Source of the DNA: Symbiodinium natans
Lineage: Eukaryota; Sar; Dinophyceae; Suessiales; Symbiodiniaceae
Assembly: GCA_905221605.1 (NCBI GenBank)
Contig: CAJNDS010002782.1
Location: 198,001-262,000, forward strand
DNA: 64,000 bases
Direction: 5' to 3'
This document shows, piece after piece, positions 40,251 to 51,254 of this stretch. Position 1 is the stretch's first letter; each line of letters starts with the position of its first letter. Under the pieces are notes generated by a model that was not told where the DNA came from, searched no databases, and saw only the letters and a program-made list of their open reading frames with translations. The translations under genes were made by a program, and so were the position numbers.

Positions 40251-40512
40251 CATGCGCACTATGCCCCGTGCACCAGCAGCACTTCATCTCGGAGCTTACC
40301 ATTTGCACACACTCAAAGAGGAGGGAGGGTCCAGTGAAGCACGTGGCATAGTCGCAATGGCTGCTCTTGTTGTTTTTTGCGCCAAAGGTACGACTACTCG
40401 TTGCCACCTTTTAATTTGAGGCCAGCATTGCTATTGTTCACGTCAATACTGAAGCCCGTATGTGGACTCACCGTTTGCCGTGCCTGGCCCTATGGATAGT
40501 TGAAGGAAGATC

Positions 40513-40625
40513 TGCCAGCTCGTGCCCATCAACCACGAGGACTGCCAGTGCGGATTTTTGCCAGATCCAGATGTTTTCTTCTGCATATACAGGACTGGAC
40601 GGAGTTTGCCTTGTTCGCCCTGTGA
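40513..40625 (+). CDS. Cys-containing exon candidate
   Basis: After GATCTGCCAG one plus frame reads LVPINHEDCQCGFLPDPDVF, FCIYRTGRSLPCSPCDQG. The cysteine spacing is regular, but a competing plus frame (40460-40828) is open. Confidence 0.32.
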
Positions 40626-41154
40626 TCAGGGGGTCCGAGATACGAAATGCCAGATCTGTATCTAATCAAAGATGTAAAAGCTTCAGTGGCAACCAGTTGA
40701 GGTTTTTTTCTTTGGCTCGCCAGCACCAGCAATGCAGCAAGGATAGCCCAAATGAGCTGTGCAGCTGCATCGAATCAAAAGGGCCATATCCAAAAGAGGC
40801 GTGGGCGGCAGTTGCTGAGTTGATCTAGGAAGGCGGTGATTGTCATTAATTGTGCGCAAGCTTTGCATCGCCGCAAGTCGCAGAAGGATCAGCCAGAACG
40901 TACAAGAAAAAAGCAACAAGTGGACAGCAAGAGTCCATGCAGAAAGCAGAAACAGAAAGCACAAATGACAAAGAACACAGTGGACGGCAACGACACGAGC
41001 AGGAAGCACAAGGCATGAAATAAAGGGCAGAAAGCAGCCCAAATGAAGGCAAAACAAATAAGTTGCATTTTTTGAACCAAATCGGCAAACAAACGCTTCG
41101 AAGCACACCCGCAAACGTACACGCGCACAACAGTACCGCAGCAGCAACAGCAAA

Positions 41155-41315
41155 AACCAACAACATACAGCAACAACGACGACGACGGCGACGACCACGA
41201 CGGCGACGACGACGACCCCACAGCGGCGACGGGGGGACGACGGTGGCGATGACGACGACGACGACGACGACAACGGCGACGACGACGACGACGACGATGA
41301 CGACGATCGCCATTA
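41155..41315 (+). repeat. GAC/ACG trinucleotide microsatellite
   Basis: (CGACGA)n with GGC and ATG interruptions. It is preceded by A-rich, CAACAG/AGAAAG-type low-complexity DNA (40900-41160). All six frames stay open through it. Confidence 0.93.
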
Positions 41316-41317
41316 TG

Positions 41318-41518
41318 TTAGGCTGTGTCTCGCTTTGGCTGCAGTGGCCGTAGCATCCGGTCATAGAATCCTGCCCAACGCCATAGAGTGTCATAGAGCT
41401 CTTGTGTGGCCAGGCAACGTTTTGCCATCAAAGTAAGCTTTGTTGTATCTTGGCAGATGGCTCCAGGCAGCATGGCCAGGATCGATGCAGCCACAAATAC
41501 CATCATGTTTATAGTCAT
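41318..41518 (-). CDS. Possible start exon with signal peptide (minus strand)
   Basis: The ATG at 41518 gives MTINMMVFVAASILAMLPGA, IC, then QDTTKLTLMAKRCLATQELY, DTLWRWAGFYDRM. It looks like a cleaved signal peptide and a helical mature part. A plus-strand frame with a good acceptor (ATCTTGGCAG at 41457) covers the same DNA, so the strand is open. Confidence 0.3.
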   Translation of the reverse strand: MTINMMVFVAASILAMLPGAICQDTTKLTLMAKRCLATQELYDTLWRWAGFYDRMLRPLQPKRDTA

Positions 41519-41607
41519 CGCCGGTCGAGCTCGAGCTGCACCCCAAACGCATCCCTCTCAGCCGAAAAAGCTGGACTGGACTGGTCTTAGCAGCAGCAAC
41601 AGCAGCA

Positions 41608-41874
41608 GTGCTTCAGGAAGATCAGCATCAGGAACGATATAGGCGCTCAGATCTGAGCATCTTGCTTGCGCATCTGTGCCGCAATTGGACAGCCCGGTCG
41701 CATTCTGCGTGCTCCCGGCATGTTTGCACGTGCTCTGAAGGGTTTCAAAAGCCAGCCAGACCTCTTCGAGTCAAGTGTGCAGTTGCGCTGAATGCAAGCA
41801 AGGTTAAGGCATTCACATCACGACAAAAAAGCCAACTCGCCGATGCTCTTGACATGCTCAGGTCGGTGACATGA
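41608..41874 (+). CDS. Exon candidate, unknown
   Basis: Plus frame of 88 codons including SACSRHVCTCSEGF and VKAFTSRQKSQLADALDMLR. No borders were fixed. Confidence 0.25.
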   Translation: MLQEDQHQERYRRSDLSILLAHLCRNWTARSHSACSRHVCTCSEGFQKPARPLRVKCAVALNASKVKAFTSRQKSQLADALDMLRSVT

Positions 41875-41929
41875 TAGGTGACTCTGGAGGATGGGTGCAG
41901 CTGATTTGCTGTTGAGATCTTCTAGAGAG

Positions 41930-41933
41930 GGAG

Positions 41934-41966
<33 letters not shown>

Positions 41967-42078
41967 CAGAAGTGCGGATGAGGGGATTGGCGGGGGAGTG
42001 GGGGGCTTTGCACCTAAGTACCACCCGGAAACAGGGGCGGGCGATGACGCCCGGGGGCTTCGGCCTCCACGCCCTCCG

Positions 42079-42124
<46 letters not shown>

Positions 42125-42125
42125 G
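41930..42125 (+). repeat. GA dinucleotide tracts flanking a GC-rich module
   Basis: (GA)n at 41932-41970 and 42081-42122. Between them is a GC-rich module carrying GAAACAGGGGCGGGCG and ACGCCCGGGGGCTTCGGC, repeated at 42508-42575. Confidence 0.9.
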
Positions 42126-42328
42126 GAGAGCGAGAGTGGCCAGCAGCGGTACGTCGTGGCTGGGGTCCTTCCGCAAGGGGGGCCTCTTCACTGAGTAGAA
42201 GAAGAACAGAGTGGCCAGCAGTAAACGGGGCCGTGTTTCACAGGTCGGTTTGAGCTGAGAAAGTTTCACGACGGAACAGGGCTTCGGGGGTGCTCGTGCG
42301 CGAGGGGTCCTTGTGGGCCACCAAGCCC

Positions 42329-42400
42329 AGAGGAAGAAGAAGAAGAAGAAGAAGAAGAAGAAGAAGAAGAAGAAGAAGAAGAAGAAGAAGAAGAAGAGAG
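42329..42400 (+). repeat. GAA trinucleotide tract
   Basis: About 22 pure AAG/GAA units. Confidence 0.95.
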
Positions 42401-42507
42401 ACAACATGACGGAAGGGGGGACGGTAAACGGGGGCTAATCAGGCATGGGGGGATAAAAGGGGGGAAACAGAGAGGCCATGCCAGTGGGAATAAACCGTTC
42501 CCAGCTC

Positions 42508-42815
42508 CACCCCAGAAACAGGGGTGGGCGTAGACGCCCGGGGGCTTCGGCTCCCATGCCCTTCGAAAGAAAGAAAGAAGACAAAGCTGTTGTTACCCCG
42601 GCCCCTACCGTGCACCCCGTTTCACACCAACAAACCCGAAGAAGCGTGCCCCTTGGGGCGACCCCTCTTGAGGGGTTAAGCGCGCTGCAAGCAAGCAAGC
42701 AAGAGAGAAAAAAAAAGAAGGTTGTGTGCTGGGGCTTCGGCCCTCAAGCCCCAAAGCCCCAAGAAAGAAAGGAAGAACAAAAGAAATCGAGAGAGAGAGA
42801 GAGAGAGAGAGAGAC
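42508..42815 (+). repeat. Second and third copies of the GC-rich module with GA tracts
   Basis: 42508-42575 repeats the 42027-42090 module (GAAACAGGGGTGGGCG, ACGCCCGGGGGCTTCGGC). 42728-42765 carries a shortened GGGGCTTCGGC copy. Each copy runs into AAAGAAAG or GA repeats (42559-42575, 42700-42718, 42787-42815). Confidence 0.75.
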
Positions 42816-42966
42816 AAAGCAAGGTAGTCCAGAGTCTTCCATATTGCACCAAGGGGGAGGGTGGGGAGGTTTTCGGGACACGGTGAGGCGTTCAGGCACA
42901 GCGAGGTCGCGGGGTTGTAGGGGTGAGGATTGCAATAGGGCATGAAAAGACGACGGGCAGAAGTAG

Positions 42967-43064
42967 CACACACACACACACAGAAGCACACACACACACA
43001 CACAGGCACACAGGCACACACACACACACACACACAGGCACACACACACACACACACACACCCA

Positions 43065-43096
<32 letters not shown>

Positions 43097-43107
43097 CAGA
43101 CAGACAC

Positions 43108-43186
<79 letters not shown>

Positions 43187-43383
43187 CACACACAGACAGA
43201 CACACAGACACACAGACACACACATATACACACACACACACACACCCACGCGCACACGCAGGCACACAGACACAGACACAGACACAGACAAGCACACACA
43301 CACACAGGCACACAGACACAGACACAGACACAGACACAGACACAGACACAGACACAGACACAGACACAGACACACGCACGCAC

Positions 43384-43428
<45 letters not shown>

Positions 43429-43612
43429 CCCACGCGCACACGCAGGCACACAGACACAGACACAGACACAGACAAGCACACACACACAGGCACACAGACA
43501 CAGACACAGTCAACAGACACAGACACAGACAACAGACACAGACACAGAGACAGACGCAGACACAGAGACAGAGACAGACACAGACACAGACACAGACACA
43601 GACACAGACACA

Positions 43613-43662
<50 letters not shown>

Positions 43663-44100
43663 CACACACACACACACACCCGCAACGCGCACACGAGCAC
43701 ACGAGTACTAAGGCGCACACGCGCACTACGCGCACACGCTGCACAATAGCGCACACGCGCACACGCGCACACGAGCAACACGCGCTGAACGCGCCCACGG
43801 GCGCCCACGCGCGCCACCGCGCACGCGGCCACACGCGGCAGACACGCGCACACGCGCGCCACACGCGCAACACGCGCACACGGACACGCGCACACGCGCA
43901 CACGCGCACACGCGCACACGCGCACACGCGCACATGGCAAGCGCACATTGCGCACGGCGTGTGCGCGTACACGCGCACACGCGCACACGCGCACGACGCG
44001 GCCCGCACACACCCACACACAACACACCACAACACAACACACTACACATCATCAGCACGAAAACAACACACCCTCACCCCCACACACACACACACACACC

Positions 44101-44131
<31 letters not shown>

Positions 44132-44300
44132 ACACACACCCACACACACACACATACACACCCACCCACACACAGAGGCAGACACACACACACAGACACA
44201 GACACAGACACAGACACAGACACAGACACAGACACAGACACAGACACAGACACAGACACAGACACAGACACAGACACAGACACACACACTCACACATCGC
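42967..44300 (+). repeat. 1.3-kb compound AC / ACAG / ACGC satellite
   Basis: Blocks of (AC)n, (CAGA)n at 43096-43190, (CACG)n at 43063-43096, (ACACAG)n at 43265-43370 and again at 43570-43615 and 44190-44283, and (GCGCACAC)n at 43686-44000. Long open frames on both strands (over 400 codons, Cys/Val or Thr/His repeats) are artefacts of the repeat. Confidence 0.96.
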
Positions 44301-44302
44301 CA

Positions 44303-44520
44303 CTGCAATTTGCGGCGTTCGCAACTGTGTCAAGCATGTACAGGATCCTGCAGCACCGCCGAGTTTGGCACGCAGTGCAGCGCTGTACAGCCGGAGCAGC
44401 CGGCTTGAGTTGTCCGAGATATGCTGTATCATTCTACATCAGTTTGTGTCGCATGAAAAAGGCAGGCCTGCCTACAGTGACAGTGATGGACAAGAAGGTG
44501 AGAATTCCAGGGGTGGGTAT
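44303..44520 (+). CDS. Weak exon candidates after the satellite
   Basis: One frame has regular cysteines (CNLRRSQLCQACTGSCSTAE); another ends ...GLPTVTVMDKK at a consensus AAG|GTGAGA donor (44497). The frame is undecided. Confidence 0.27.
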
Positions 44521-44852
44521 TGAAGTTTCGGCACCCTTTTGTTCAAAACTCTGGCCGCGCACAACGGGCCCCAAATCCTAAGCCCCGAATTTATTTCTGC
44601 TTTATTCTTTCTCAAATCCTTTACTGCAGGGCCCGAAGCAAGGCAAAACTAAATGAAAACACTCTGGGGTCCTGGACGTCTCAGTTACTTTTGAGGCAAC
44701 TGGGTTTTTGGGGAGTTTGGGCAGGTCTGGCACTCCCGCCAGGCCGAAGACTAAGCAAAGGAGAATGAATCTTGTTTTGGTACAGTTTTTTTTCCGCACG
44801 TTTGGGTGTCAGCTCTCGGTCGAGCCCCTCGTTTTCTTAAGCCAATGTTTTC

Positions 44853-45152
44853 TTGTTCAGGGCAGTCGCTGCATCTAGCAGCCGCGCATGCGCCAGAGGG
44901 TCCTTTCTCGGCCAGGCGATGGCTTCTGCAGCAAGCCAGACCCAGGCCGGAGAGCCAAAAATCCCAGAAGGATTCATCCAGAAATGTTTTCTTCATTTTC
45001 ATGTGCTGCTTCGTCTGATTCATCTGCGCAATCGGTGTGGTTCAGAAGCCCCACGCAAGAGTGGACATGTCACATGCAGCGGCAGCGGGACAGATCCTAG
45101 AATAGCCCGGTTGTATATGCGAAAGCGTGACGCGTGTGTCCGGGACTTGTAG
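44853..45152 (+). CDS. Exon candidate, basic
   Basis: Plus frame including AASQTQAGEPKIPEGFIQKC and HVTCSGSGTDPRIARLYMRK. Competing frames exist. Confidence 0.28.
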   Translation: MFRAVAASSSRACARGSFLGQAMASAASQTQAGEPKIPEGFIQKCFLHFHVLLRLIHLRNRCGSEAPRKSGHVTCSGSGTDPRIARLYMRKRDACVRDL

Positions 45153-45159
45153 AGGTGCT

Positions 45160-45407
45160 TCTCCCAAGCAACTTGGGCAGTTGTACGGGCAGCCCCTCGC
45201 ACTCTGCACTGTACCAAGCTCCCTGCACCGAATGCGCAGATACCTCCTGCGCCGCTGGTGACTTCGATTGCCACTGGCACGGATGGCATAGACTCCGTTC
45301 ACAAGCCAGGGCCTTCACTCGGAGAATTCCGCGCTTGCCTGCCGCAGCATGGAGCTGATGATGATGGTATCCTCGAGAGGCTCAAGAGCCTTCGCAAACA
45401 AGCGTGA
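45160..45407 (+). CDS. Probable terminal exon of an unknown gene
   Basis: The frame is open from about 45154 and reads NAQIPPAPLVTSIATGTDGI, DSVHKPGPSLGEFRACLPQH, GADDDGILERLKSLRKQA, ending at TGA 45405-45407. The charged helical C-terminus is natural for a protein end. An alternative frame (45134-45358) is cysteine-rich. Confidence 0.42.
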
Positions 45408-45922
45408 ATGCGCACGTGGACCAAGACACGACGTTAGAATTACTAGTTTCGCTGTCACATGCCTAATCTGTAAAAGCATGTGGAATTCTGACCAGCTTGA
45501 CTGGTAACAACTTCAGCATGCTTAATCCACATTAAACCGTGAGTAACGTTAGGCTCTGTGTTCCGAGATGCGCTTTTGGCAATGGTTGGTGGCGCTTCCG
45601 GGTGTGCTCGCTCAGACGCACACGGGAGAAGTACAGATACTCGTCTTAAGTGTACAAAATTGAAGTTCAGCCCACACTGAAGTTTTCAGCCCACACTGAA
45701 GTTTTGCTGCAACACGACCTATCGAGCAGAAGCCATGTGATAGTCCAACAACGTAGCTTTGGGAGACTGGCGCTCCGTAGTCCTGACATGATTCTCATTG
45801 GCTTTGCTGGTGCCGTGTGTTGTGAGCTTTGAGATGCTGTGCCTGCCAGTGTCTGTCCTGCACTACGACCGATAGCTGGTGTTGTGGAGTGCAAATCCTG
45901 TCAGCATCTGGGTTGACCACAG
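45408..45922. other. Probable intergenic/intron region
   Basis: A weak plus frame 45650-45832 is open. The repeated phrase CAGCCCACACTGAAGTTTT occurs twice in tandem at 45668-45704. Confidence 0.3.
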
Positions 45923-46340
45923 TTCTTGACACCAGGTTTCTGCCGAGACAAGTAGATGCCGTTGAATCGCGAGACTTTGTGTATCTCGGTCAGTATGCCA
46001 ACTATGACTATATCGGGTTGGTCCGCGTTAACGGGACAAATGGGACGCTCACAGCAACACTCACTCAACTTCCGGGAACTACTGCAGTCGAAGGCGCGGA
46101 TGTCTTCTCCCCTTGCACTTGTACAATCAACTTGTCACTTGGCCTCCTCGGCATATTGACGCATGTGGTATGATCTCGTGGGCAGCCTTGTGCAGGCGTT
46201 GACTTTGACTTCTACCAGAACTCCGTTACTTGGCAAGACGGCGATTGGGAGCCGAAGGCAATTCTCTTCATCGTCTACGACAATCAAATCGCTGGCCCTG
46301 TTAAGGCTTCAGAGCTGCAGTTGATTGCTAGGGGTGCTGT
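45923..46340 (+). CDS. Extracellular gene, exons A and B: Calx-beta-like domain
   Basis: Exon A 45923-46141 reads DFVYLGQYANYDYIGLVRVN, GTNGTLTATLTQLPGTTAVE. Exon B 46196-about 46340 reads VDFDFYQNSVTWQDGDWEPK, AILFIVYDNQIAGPVKASEL. They join in phase 1 through a 54-bp GC-AG intron (46142-46195), giving NLSLGVDFDFYQNSVTW. 'SVTW-x-DGD ... K-x-I-x-I-x-x-x-D' is the Calx-beta-type strand pattern of extracellular repeats. Sequons (NGT, NLS) are present. It is probably the upstream part of the gene that continues at 46797-49700. Confidence 0.5.
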
Positions 46341-46796
46341 TCTTTGGAATACACCGTGGCCGCCCCATGGATTTCTAGCAGGTGTTGTGCACAGCTTGCC
46401 AATGCTTGCCATTCAATGGTGTCGTATGTAAAGCTCTTGTTGGCACAGGTGTGGTACGAGGTGTGATAGGGAAAGCATACTGCTTGTTAAGTCAGACACT
46501 CTTTATCAATCAGCATGGCATGAGGTCCATCAGAAGAAAGACTGGCTGGTAGTGACCATACAGATGTGAGAGGTGAGTTACCCCAATCCTGCAACCCCTC
46601 AAGATCGCTGTGATGTGTAGCAACCGTTTCGATGTGAACCTCGGTCTTTGTTCTCCGGAAATGCACTTCACAACACAAGCCCCGAAACTTCAGACTGGTG
46701 TGCCTTCAACCTGGGCAGTCCTTGCCAACTGAGGTTGTAAACATTGGGATCGACACTGTCCCCATCAATGCTACTTCTGGTGACGCGACGTTCCAG

Positions 46797-46895
46797 GCCG
46801 TTGCTCTGAATTGGGCTCCCCTTTTGTGATTGTCCAGTTCTCAGGGCCAGGAAATCCTGATGTTGAAGGTGTTTATACGGCCCCAAGTTCGTCTA
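46797..46895 (+). CDS. Extracellular gene, exon C
   Basis: After GACGTTCCAG the frame reads RCSELGSPFVIVQFSGPGNP, DVEGVYTAPSS. An in-frame TGA just upstream of the acceptor supports the border. 'V-x-F-S-G-P-x-x-x-G-x-Y-T' is in the same beta-module style. The downstream donor is uncertain. Confidence 0.42.
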
Positions 46896-47392
46896 GAAAA
46901 AAACCCACAGCTGCCACAACTGCGAGCGGAGGGTTTAGGGTTTGAGGGTGTAAAATGTATCTGGGATCTCATGGGCTTCTTTGGTCTTACCTGGGCTTCG
47001 CAGGTGCCATGAGGATGGGGTTAAAGTTTAATGGCTGGCTGCTGCAGCCTTTGGGTGCTTTCGGCTGTCCGGTTACCGTGAGTCGAACAGCTAGCAGCTG
47101 CTCCGACCACATTTCTTTTCTGTCCAGCCGTTGCCGGCTAGCACAGCGAAGAGGTCCTGGCACGTTTTGGCACGTTCTGGCTGTGGGTGCCTGTGGTGTA
47201 GGGCTTTGTGTTTGCCAATTTTGGCGTTGTGCCCAGCCTGGGTCGGTTGTTTTAGCTTTAGGCTTTCAGGGTACAGGTCTTGGGGCTAGTGGATCCCAGC
47301 AAAAGGCAACCTTATCCACTCTCTAGGCAGCAAGCACATCAGATGTACGGAGCCCCTGACTTCAAGAACCAAGTACGTGTACACGTCATGAA

Positions 47393-48200
47393 AGGCCACA
47401 AGTATTGTATGGCCGTGGAACCCCCAGGCAATTATCCGGGACAACAATGATGGCGGGACCATCTCCATCACGCCACTGGTTGTTCCTCTGGACGAAAAGT
47501 TTGGACATGACGAGTGCATCATGTGGGCCGAGCGGCAGGGACATGCATTCAGTGGAAGAACCGAGCTTTTCGTTGAGACCGTTACTTGTGACGCGATTCA
47601 ACCACGGTATCGTGCAGAGACGGGGAGGGACTTCTGGGCCTTGCCGCAGGCGCCTGAACAGGGGATAGTGTGGGAGGATGGTGAATCCGACAGGAAGTGC
47701 GTCGTCAGGAACCTTGCATTCCAGACAGCTGTTGATCTGAATGGGAGAAGTAGGTCGCCGGAGAACGTGAGCCTGTTTGTCTTGCTCAATCCGGACGCAG
47801 AGCCAGAAGCAGAGGAGAGGATATGTATCAACGCAACTCTATCTGCCAATAGCACAGCAATTCTGCAGCCGGCAAGCCAGCAGACAAGCATTGCCATCGT
47901 CGACGTTGACTTGTCGGCGGAATTGAAGTTGAATTGTACCAGGGGCTTAGCTTGCGTTCTGGACGTTTCGGCATTGCCTTTTGTCGGGAATGACTCGGGC
48001 TTCGTCCAGGATGCAGGAGACTCGCCCGAGCAGGACCAGCAGTGTCTGTCAACTTGCGATCCTAACAACTCCAGCGGCGTGGTCTTCTTCAGAACCGATG
48101 GCGATGCGAAGACAACTAGCATCGACGTGGGATACGCACTGCGTGACTGGAAGCCTGGCGAGAAGCTGATCTGCAAGTGCAACAGTGCCTTGCCGTGTCA
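47393..48200 (+). CDS. Extracellular gene, exon D: large Cys/Asn-rich beta-domain exon
   Basis: About 800 bases, open from after an in-frame TGA at 47389 to TGA at 48205. It reads DNNDGGTISITPLVVPLDEK early, SPENVSLFVLLNPDAEPEAE in the middle, then LNCTRGLACVLDVSALPF and FFRTDGDAKTTSIDVGYALR, KPGEKLICKCNSALPC. The 'C-T-x-G-x-x-C ... G-x-x-x-L-x-C-x-C' arrangement and at least five N-glycosylation sequons suggest a secreted or surface protein. It is the best single exon in the window by length and composition. The minus-strand frame over 47598-48182 is a shadow. Confidence 0.62.
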
Positions 48201-49049
48201 ATTGTGAAGAAACCCGAACCGGGAACGTTAAGACTTGCAGCAGAAAGGCATGCTGTCAGCAAACGGCACATGCGTGTAGATCCTGCAGAGTTGGGCTGGC
48301 GCATTGTGCTTTTGTAGTCACTAGTCATGGCCCTGAAGGTTTGCAGAGTCGGGTGTCTGAGGGAGCAACATCTCTCCTCGCGAAGATGCAGCTCCACGGC
48401 CCGTAGCAAGTGCGAATTTCAGAACCAATTTCACATAGCGCTGCTGCCACGTTGTTCCAGATGGGTTCAGGGCGCAGCCTGGGGCTTTGGATCTGTAGCG
48501 GTTGTAGATGTGGGCCAAGAGGAAGCACCAATCGGTTCGCTGCCCCTAAGCAGCCACCATACCATGCCCAGAGGCTTGACCACTTCGCGCATAGAGTAGG
48601 AGCTCCGGTTGCTGAGTTTCCGGATGTTTCCGGCTCATTCTTTGGTTGACTGGAGTTCGAGTGACGGGGATGACAACCTCAAACAAATGCAGACGAGGTA
48701 TCTTTCGAACACGGCCGCTTGTGCCCAAAGCTGGCCTACTTGCAATGTCGCAGACCTTCTCGGACTGGGCTTCAAGGCAGTTGCCGCCTTCTCCTCTCAC
48801 ACTTCCCCCCACCCCACCCCTCACCACCCGCGTCGGGTTTTCTTTGGAATAACGCGGCTAAACGGGTGTGTAGAGTTTAGGAGGGCTTCAAGGTTTAGGT
48901 TGAGAACTCAGTTCGTTTTGAGACGCTTGGGGTCTAGGGTTGAGTTTTTCAGCTTGACCGCAGTCTTCATTTGCACGAGGTTGGCACCGACCATCTTCGC
49001 GTCATGAAATCGTGCAGCAATGCGGCGTCCACACCTCATGAACTTGCAG
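48201..49049. other. Intron region with weak frames
   Basis: Several short frames are open (48321-48650 on both strands, and 48609-49007 reading WSSSDGDDNLKQMQTRYLSN). One or more small exons may be hidden here. C-rich tract at about 48805-48825; TTTAGG remnants at 48870-48945. Confidence 0.25.
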
Positions 49050-49700
49050 TAGGCTCCCATGCTATCTATGGTACCGATGGCCAGTACCGAATGGAGTCGT
49101 TCGAGCTGATGCGGCCGACCAGGGTTGGATTTTACAACATGTGTTGGTGTCGCGAGACAGCTGAACGGAACTGTTCTGAGCATGGCGATTTCTCCGTTTC
49201 AGCCGGGACATTCGTGTACGTTGGGCCCAACGCACGGTCCTGGATGGACCCTTACGAACTTGGGAGTTGGAACTCTTTCCAGGTCCCTGCCACTCGGTAT
49301 GAACTCAGGAAGCTTTAGGCTTTAGGCCTGTTCTCACGTATCACCTCACACTGTTAACCACACGCCGCCGTTTCCGCTAATGTGACCTTTGCCTTTGCGC
49401 CAGGAGGTATACGGCACCGGCTTGAGACTGGGGGATCGCGCCATGCTCTTGCTGAAGTGTGGTGAGGAAGGCTCAGCAGATGTGAATGTCAGTGCCGAGT
49501 ACAATGAAGCGCTGCATGTTTTTGACTTCGGCATGCTATCAGCAAGCGATGGCTTGCTGGCCACGGTTTACGCAGTCTGCTGGTGCCAGACCAATCATGA
49601 AATGGGCTACCATTGTGATTCGGCGGCGGAGACCCTTGCCTGGTTTGATCATGATCGTGCTCGGGTGTCTAGAGCAGCTGTGACAAAGATGGGAAGCATC
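49050..49700 (+). CDS. Extracellular gene, exons E and F: two 'CWC' cysteine modules
   Basis: Exon E 49050-49282 follows AACTTGCAG and reads AVGSHAIYGTDGQYRMESFE, LMRPTRVGFYNMCWCRETAE, NCSEHGDFSVSAGTFVYVGP, ending TTCCAG|GTCCCT in phase 0. Exon F from 49404 follows GCGCCAG in phase 0 and reads EVYGTGLRLGDRAMLLLKCG, EYNEALHVFDFGMLSASDGL, ATVYAVCWCQTNHEMGYHCD. The phase match and the repeated 'Y-x-x-C-W-C ... C' motif, followed in E by 'F-x-V-x-A-G-T', make both frames safe. Modules of this style occur in large alveolate surface proteins; their function is unknown. The exon F donor was not fixed; a stop lies at 49703. Confidence 0.68.
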
Positions 49701-49754
49701 TAGAACCAAGAAAAGCAACTCATGTCACATGTCAAAAAATGTCGAGAATCAGGT

Positions 49755-49945
49755 TTCGTGCCGAGATGGGGAAAGTTGCCTTCTTGTGTCCACGCCGAGA
49801 AGTCGATCGAGACAGAGATGGCGTTTGTGATTTGTGCCCCCTGATGTTCCAGACTGCTGGGGGCTGGGACTCAATGGAATGCGTTATCGATGGGAATCTG
49901 TTCCTGCTGACCTGTCTACTGTTCATTGTCAGCACCCTGCCGCCT
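49755..49945 (+). CDS. Possible exon with calcium-binding-type repeat
   Basis: The frame reads REVDRDRDGVCDLCPLMFQT, AGGWDSMECVIDGNLFLLTC. 'D-x-D-x-D-G-V-C-D-x-C-P' resembles a thrombospondin type 3 repeat. It is only one repeat long, and the borders were not fixed. Confidence 0.32.
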
Positions 49946-50289
49946 GGTAAGGAAAAGATTCAAGAAGTTAGCCAAAGACTCAAGAAGTTAGCCCAAGAGC
50001 CCAGTATCTACCCAAGCCTTAGGCAGACGAAGGGACGCTAGTCTGACTATGCGGTAGTCGTAGCCACGACCCAAGCTCACTCCGTCGCTCCGACCTCGGG
50101 CTCCCTGTGGGTAAGAGCCATCCGTTGGAAAGAGTGTTTTTTCCCCTGCGTGGCCCGCATTTGTGGAGGTTGTTTCTATCATGTACGACCAGTCTCCGAT
50201 TCTCTGGCTCGAGGACAGGGCCAGGATTTTTCTCAGAGGGCGCTGCTTGTCGTTGATGTCCGGTTCCCAAAGTTAGCAACGTTGTAAGT

Positions 50290-50640
50290 CGCAAGTTGCA
50301 GAATGATATTGACTCGCTTCGGCTCGGCCAGCCCTTCAACTTAATACATCCCTTAGCGATTGAGCATGTGATGACGCGGAACCCTGCAGCCCAGAAGCCT
50401 CTATCCAAGGGCACAAAGCCGAAATCTCCCCCGAGTGCCATGAGAAGCTTTCCAAAGCCTTCAGGCCCAGGACGCCGCCGCGGTGGGGGTCCACGGTCCG
50501 CAGGTCTACAGGAGGTCCATAGGCGGTCCAGAGGTCGGTCCATGGTCCATCATGGCTCCATAGTGGTTTCTGGGAGGTTTATGGTGGGACCCATGCAGGT
50601 TCAGGCGGAGGGGCCATAGAGGTGCAGAAGGAGCCGGGCC
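50290..50640 (+). repeat. Degenerate GGTCCA-rich stretch
   Basis: Between about 50485 and 50600 the motif GGTCCA/GGTCGG/GGTTT recurs at 8-15 bp spacing. Open frames on both strands here are not supported as genes. Confidence 0.45.
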
Positions 50641-51049
50641 GATAGGGGTCCCGTCCGCAGAATGTCCAAAGGCAAATGGGGAGCTCAGATGTGATCAGCA
50701 GCTCGGAATCTATTTTGGCGGCGCTTGGCCGCTGCAAAGAAACACATGTGGCTCCAAAAAACAACTCTTGTGGCTGGAGGGTGGCTCTCTCACTCCAGGT
50801 GGCCCAAGCGCCTGAGGCCTGGGACATTGGCGGATTACTGTTTGAACAGCTTTTGTTTCATGAGTTAGGCTAGGGCCAAGTAGGGCTGGTCATACAAATC
50901 TCTGTTTGCACTACTCTGAGCTGTTGACTTGCTGCGAATCCCAAATCCATACAGTCTCTTCGAGCATTGCTATATACAGCCCTGTTAAACTCTCGAAGCT
51001 GCTTCTGGCCGGTGCGTGCTTCCGGAAGGAGATTTGGCTTCGTGCAGGG

Positions 51050-51185
51050 GGTACCGAGACTCATCGAGGACATCTCGCAAGAGTCTGGCAGCGTGCTTGT
51101 CACGGTGGTGGGCTACCACAACCTCACCGTGTTCACGAAGACGCAGTCCATCCCAGTGAAGCTCACGGGCACCGGCCACTTCCTG
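51050..51185 (+). CDS. Exon candidate of the extracellular gene (G)
   Basis: After TTCGTGCAG the frame reads VPRLIEDISQESGSVLVTVV, GYHNLTVFTKTQSIPVKLTG, with a sequon (NLT) and a beta-strand pattern. It then runs into a GTGCTTTGCA tandem repeat at 51206-51235. It is on the same strand as the CWC exons. Confidence 0.4.
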
Positions 51186-51203
51186 TTAGACTCTTGCTCA
51201 TTT

Positions 51204-51236
51204 TGCAGTGCTTTGCAGTGCTTTGCAGTGCTTGGT
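51204..51236 (+). repeat. GTGCTTTGCA decamer, three tandem copies
   Basis: Three exact copies of TTTGCAGTGC in tandem. Confidence 0.85.
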
Positions 51237-51254
51237 AGCCCACTGTAGCTGTAG

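Noticed and set aside
42605-44408. Frames of 432-488 codons with Cys/Val or Thr/His repeats
   Set aside because: They are translations of AC/ACAG/ACGC simple repeats, open in several frames on both strands.
47598-48182. 194-codon minus-strand frame
   Set aside because: Antisense shadow of the large extracellular-gene exon on the plus strand.
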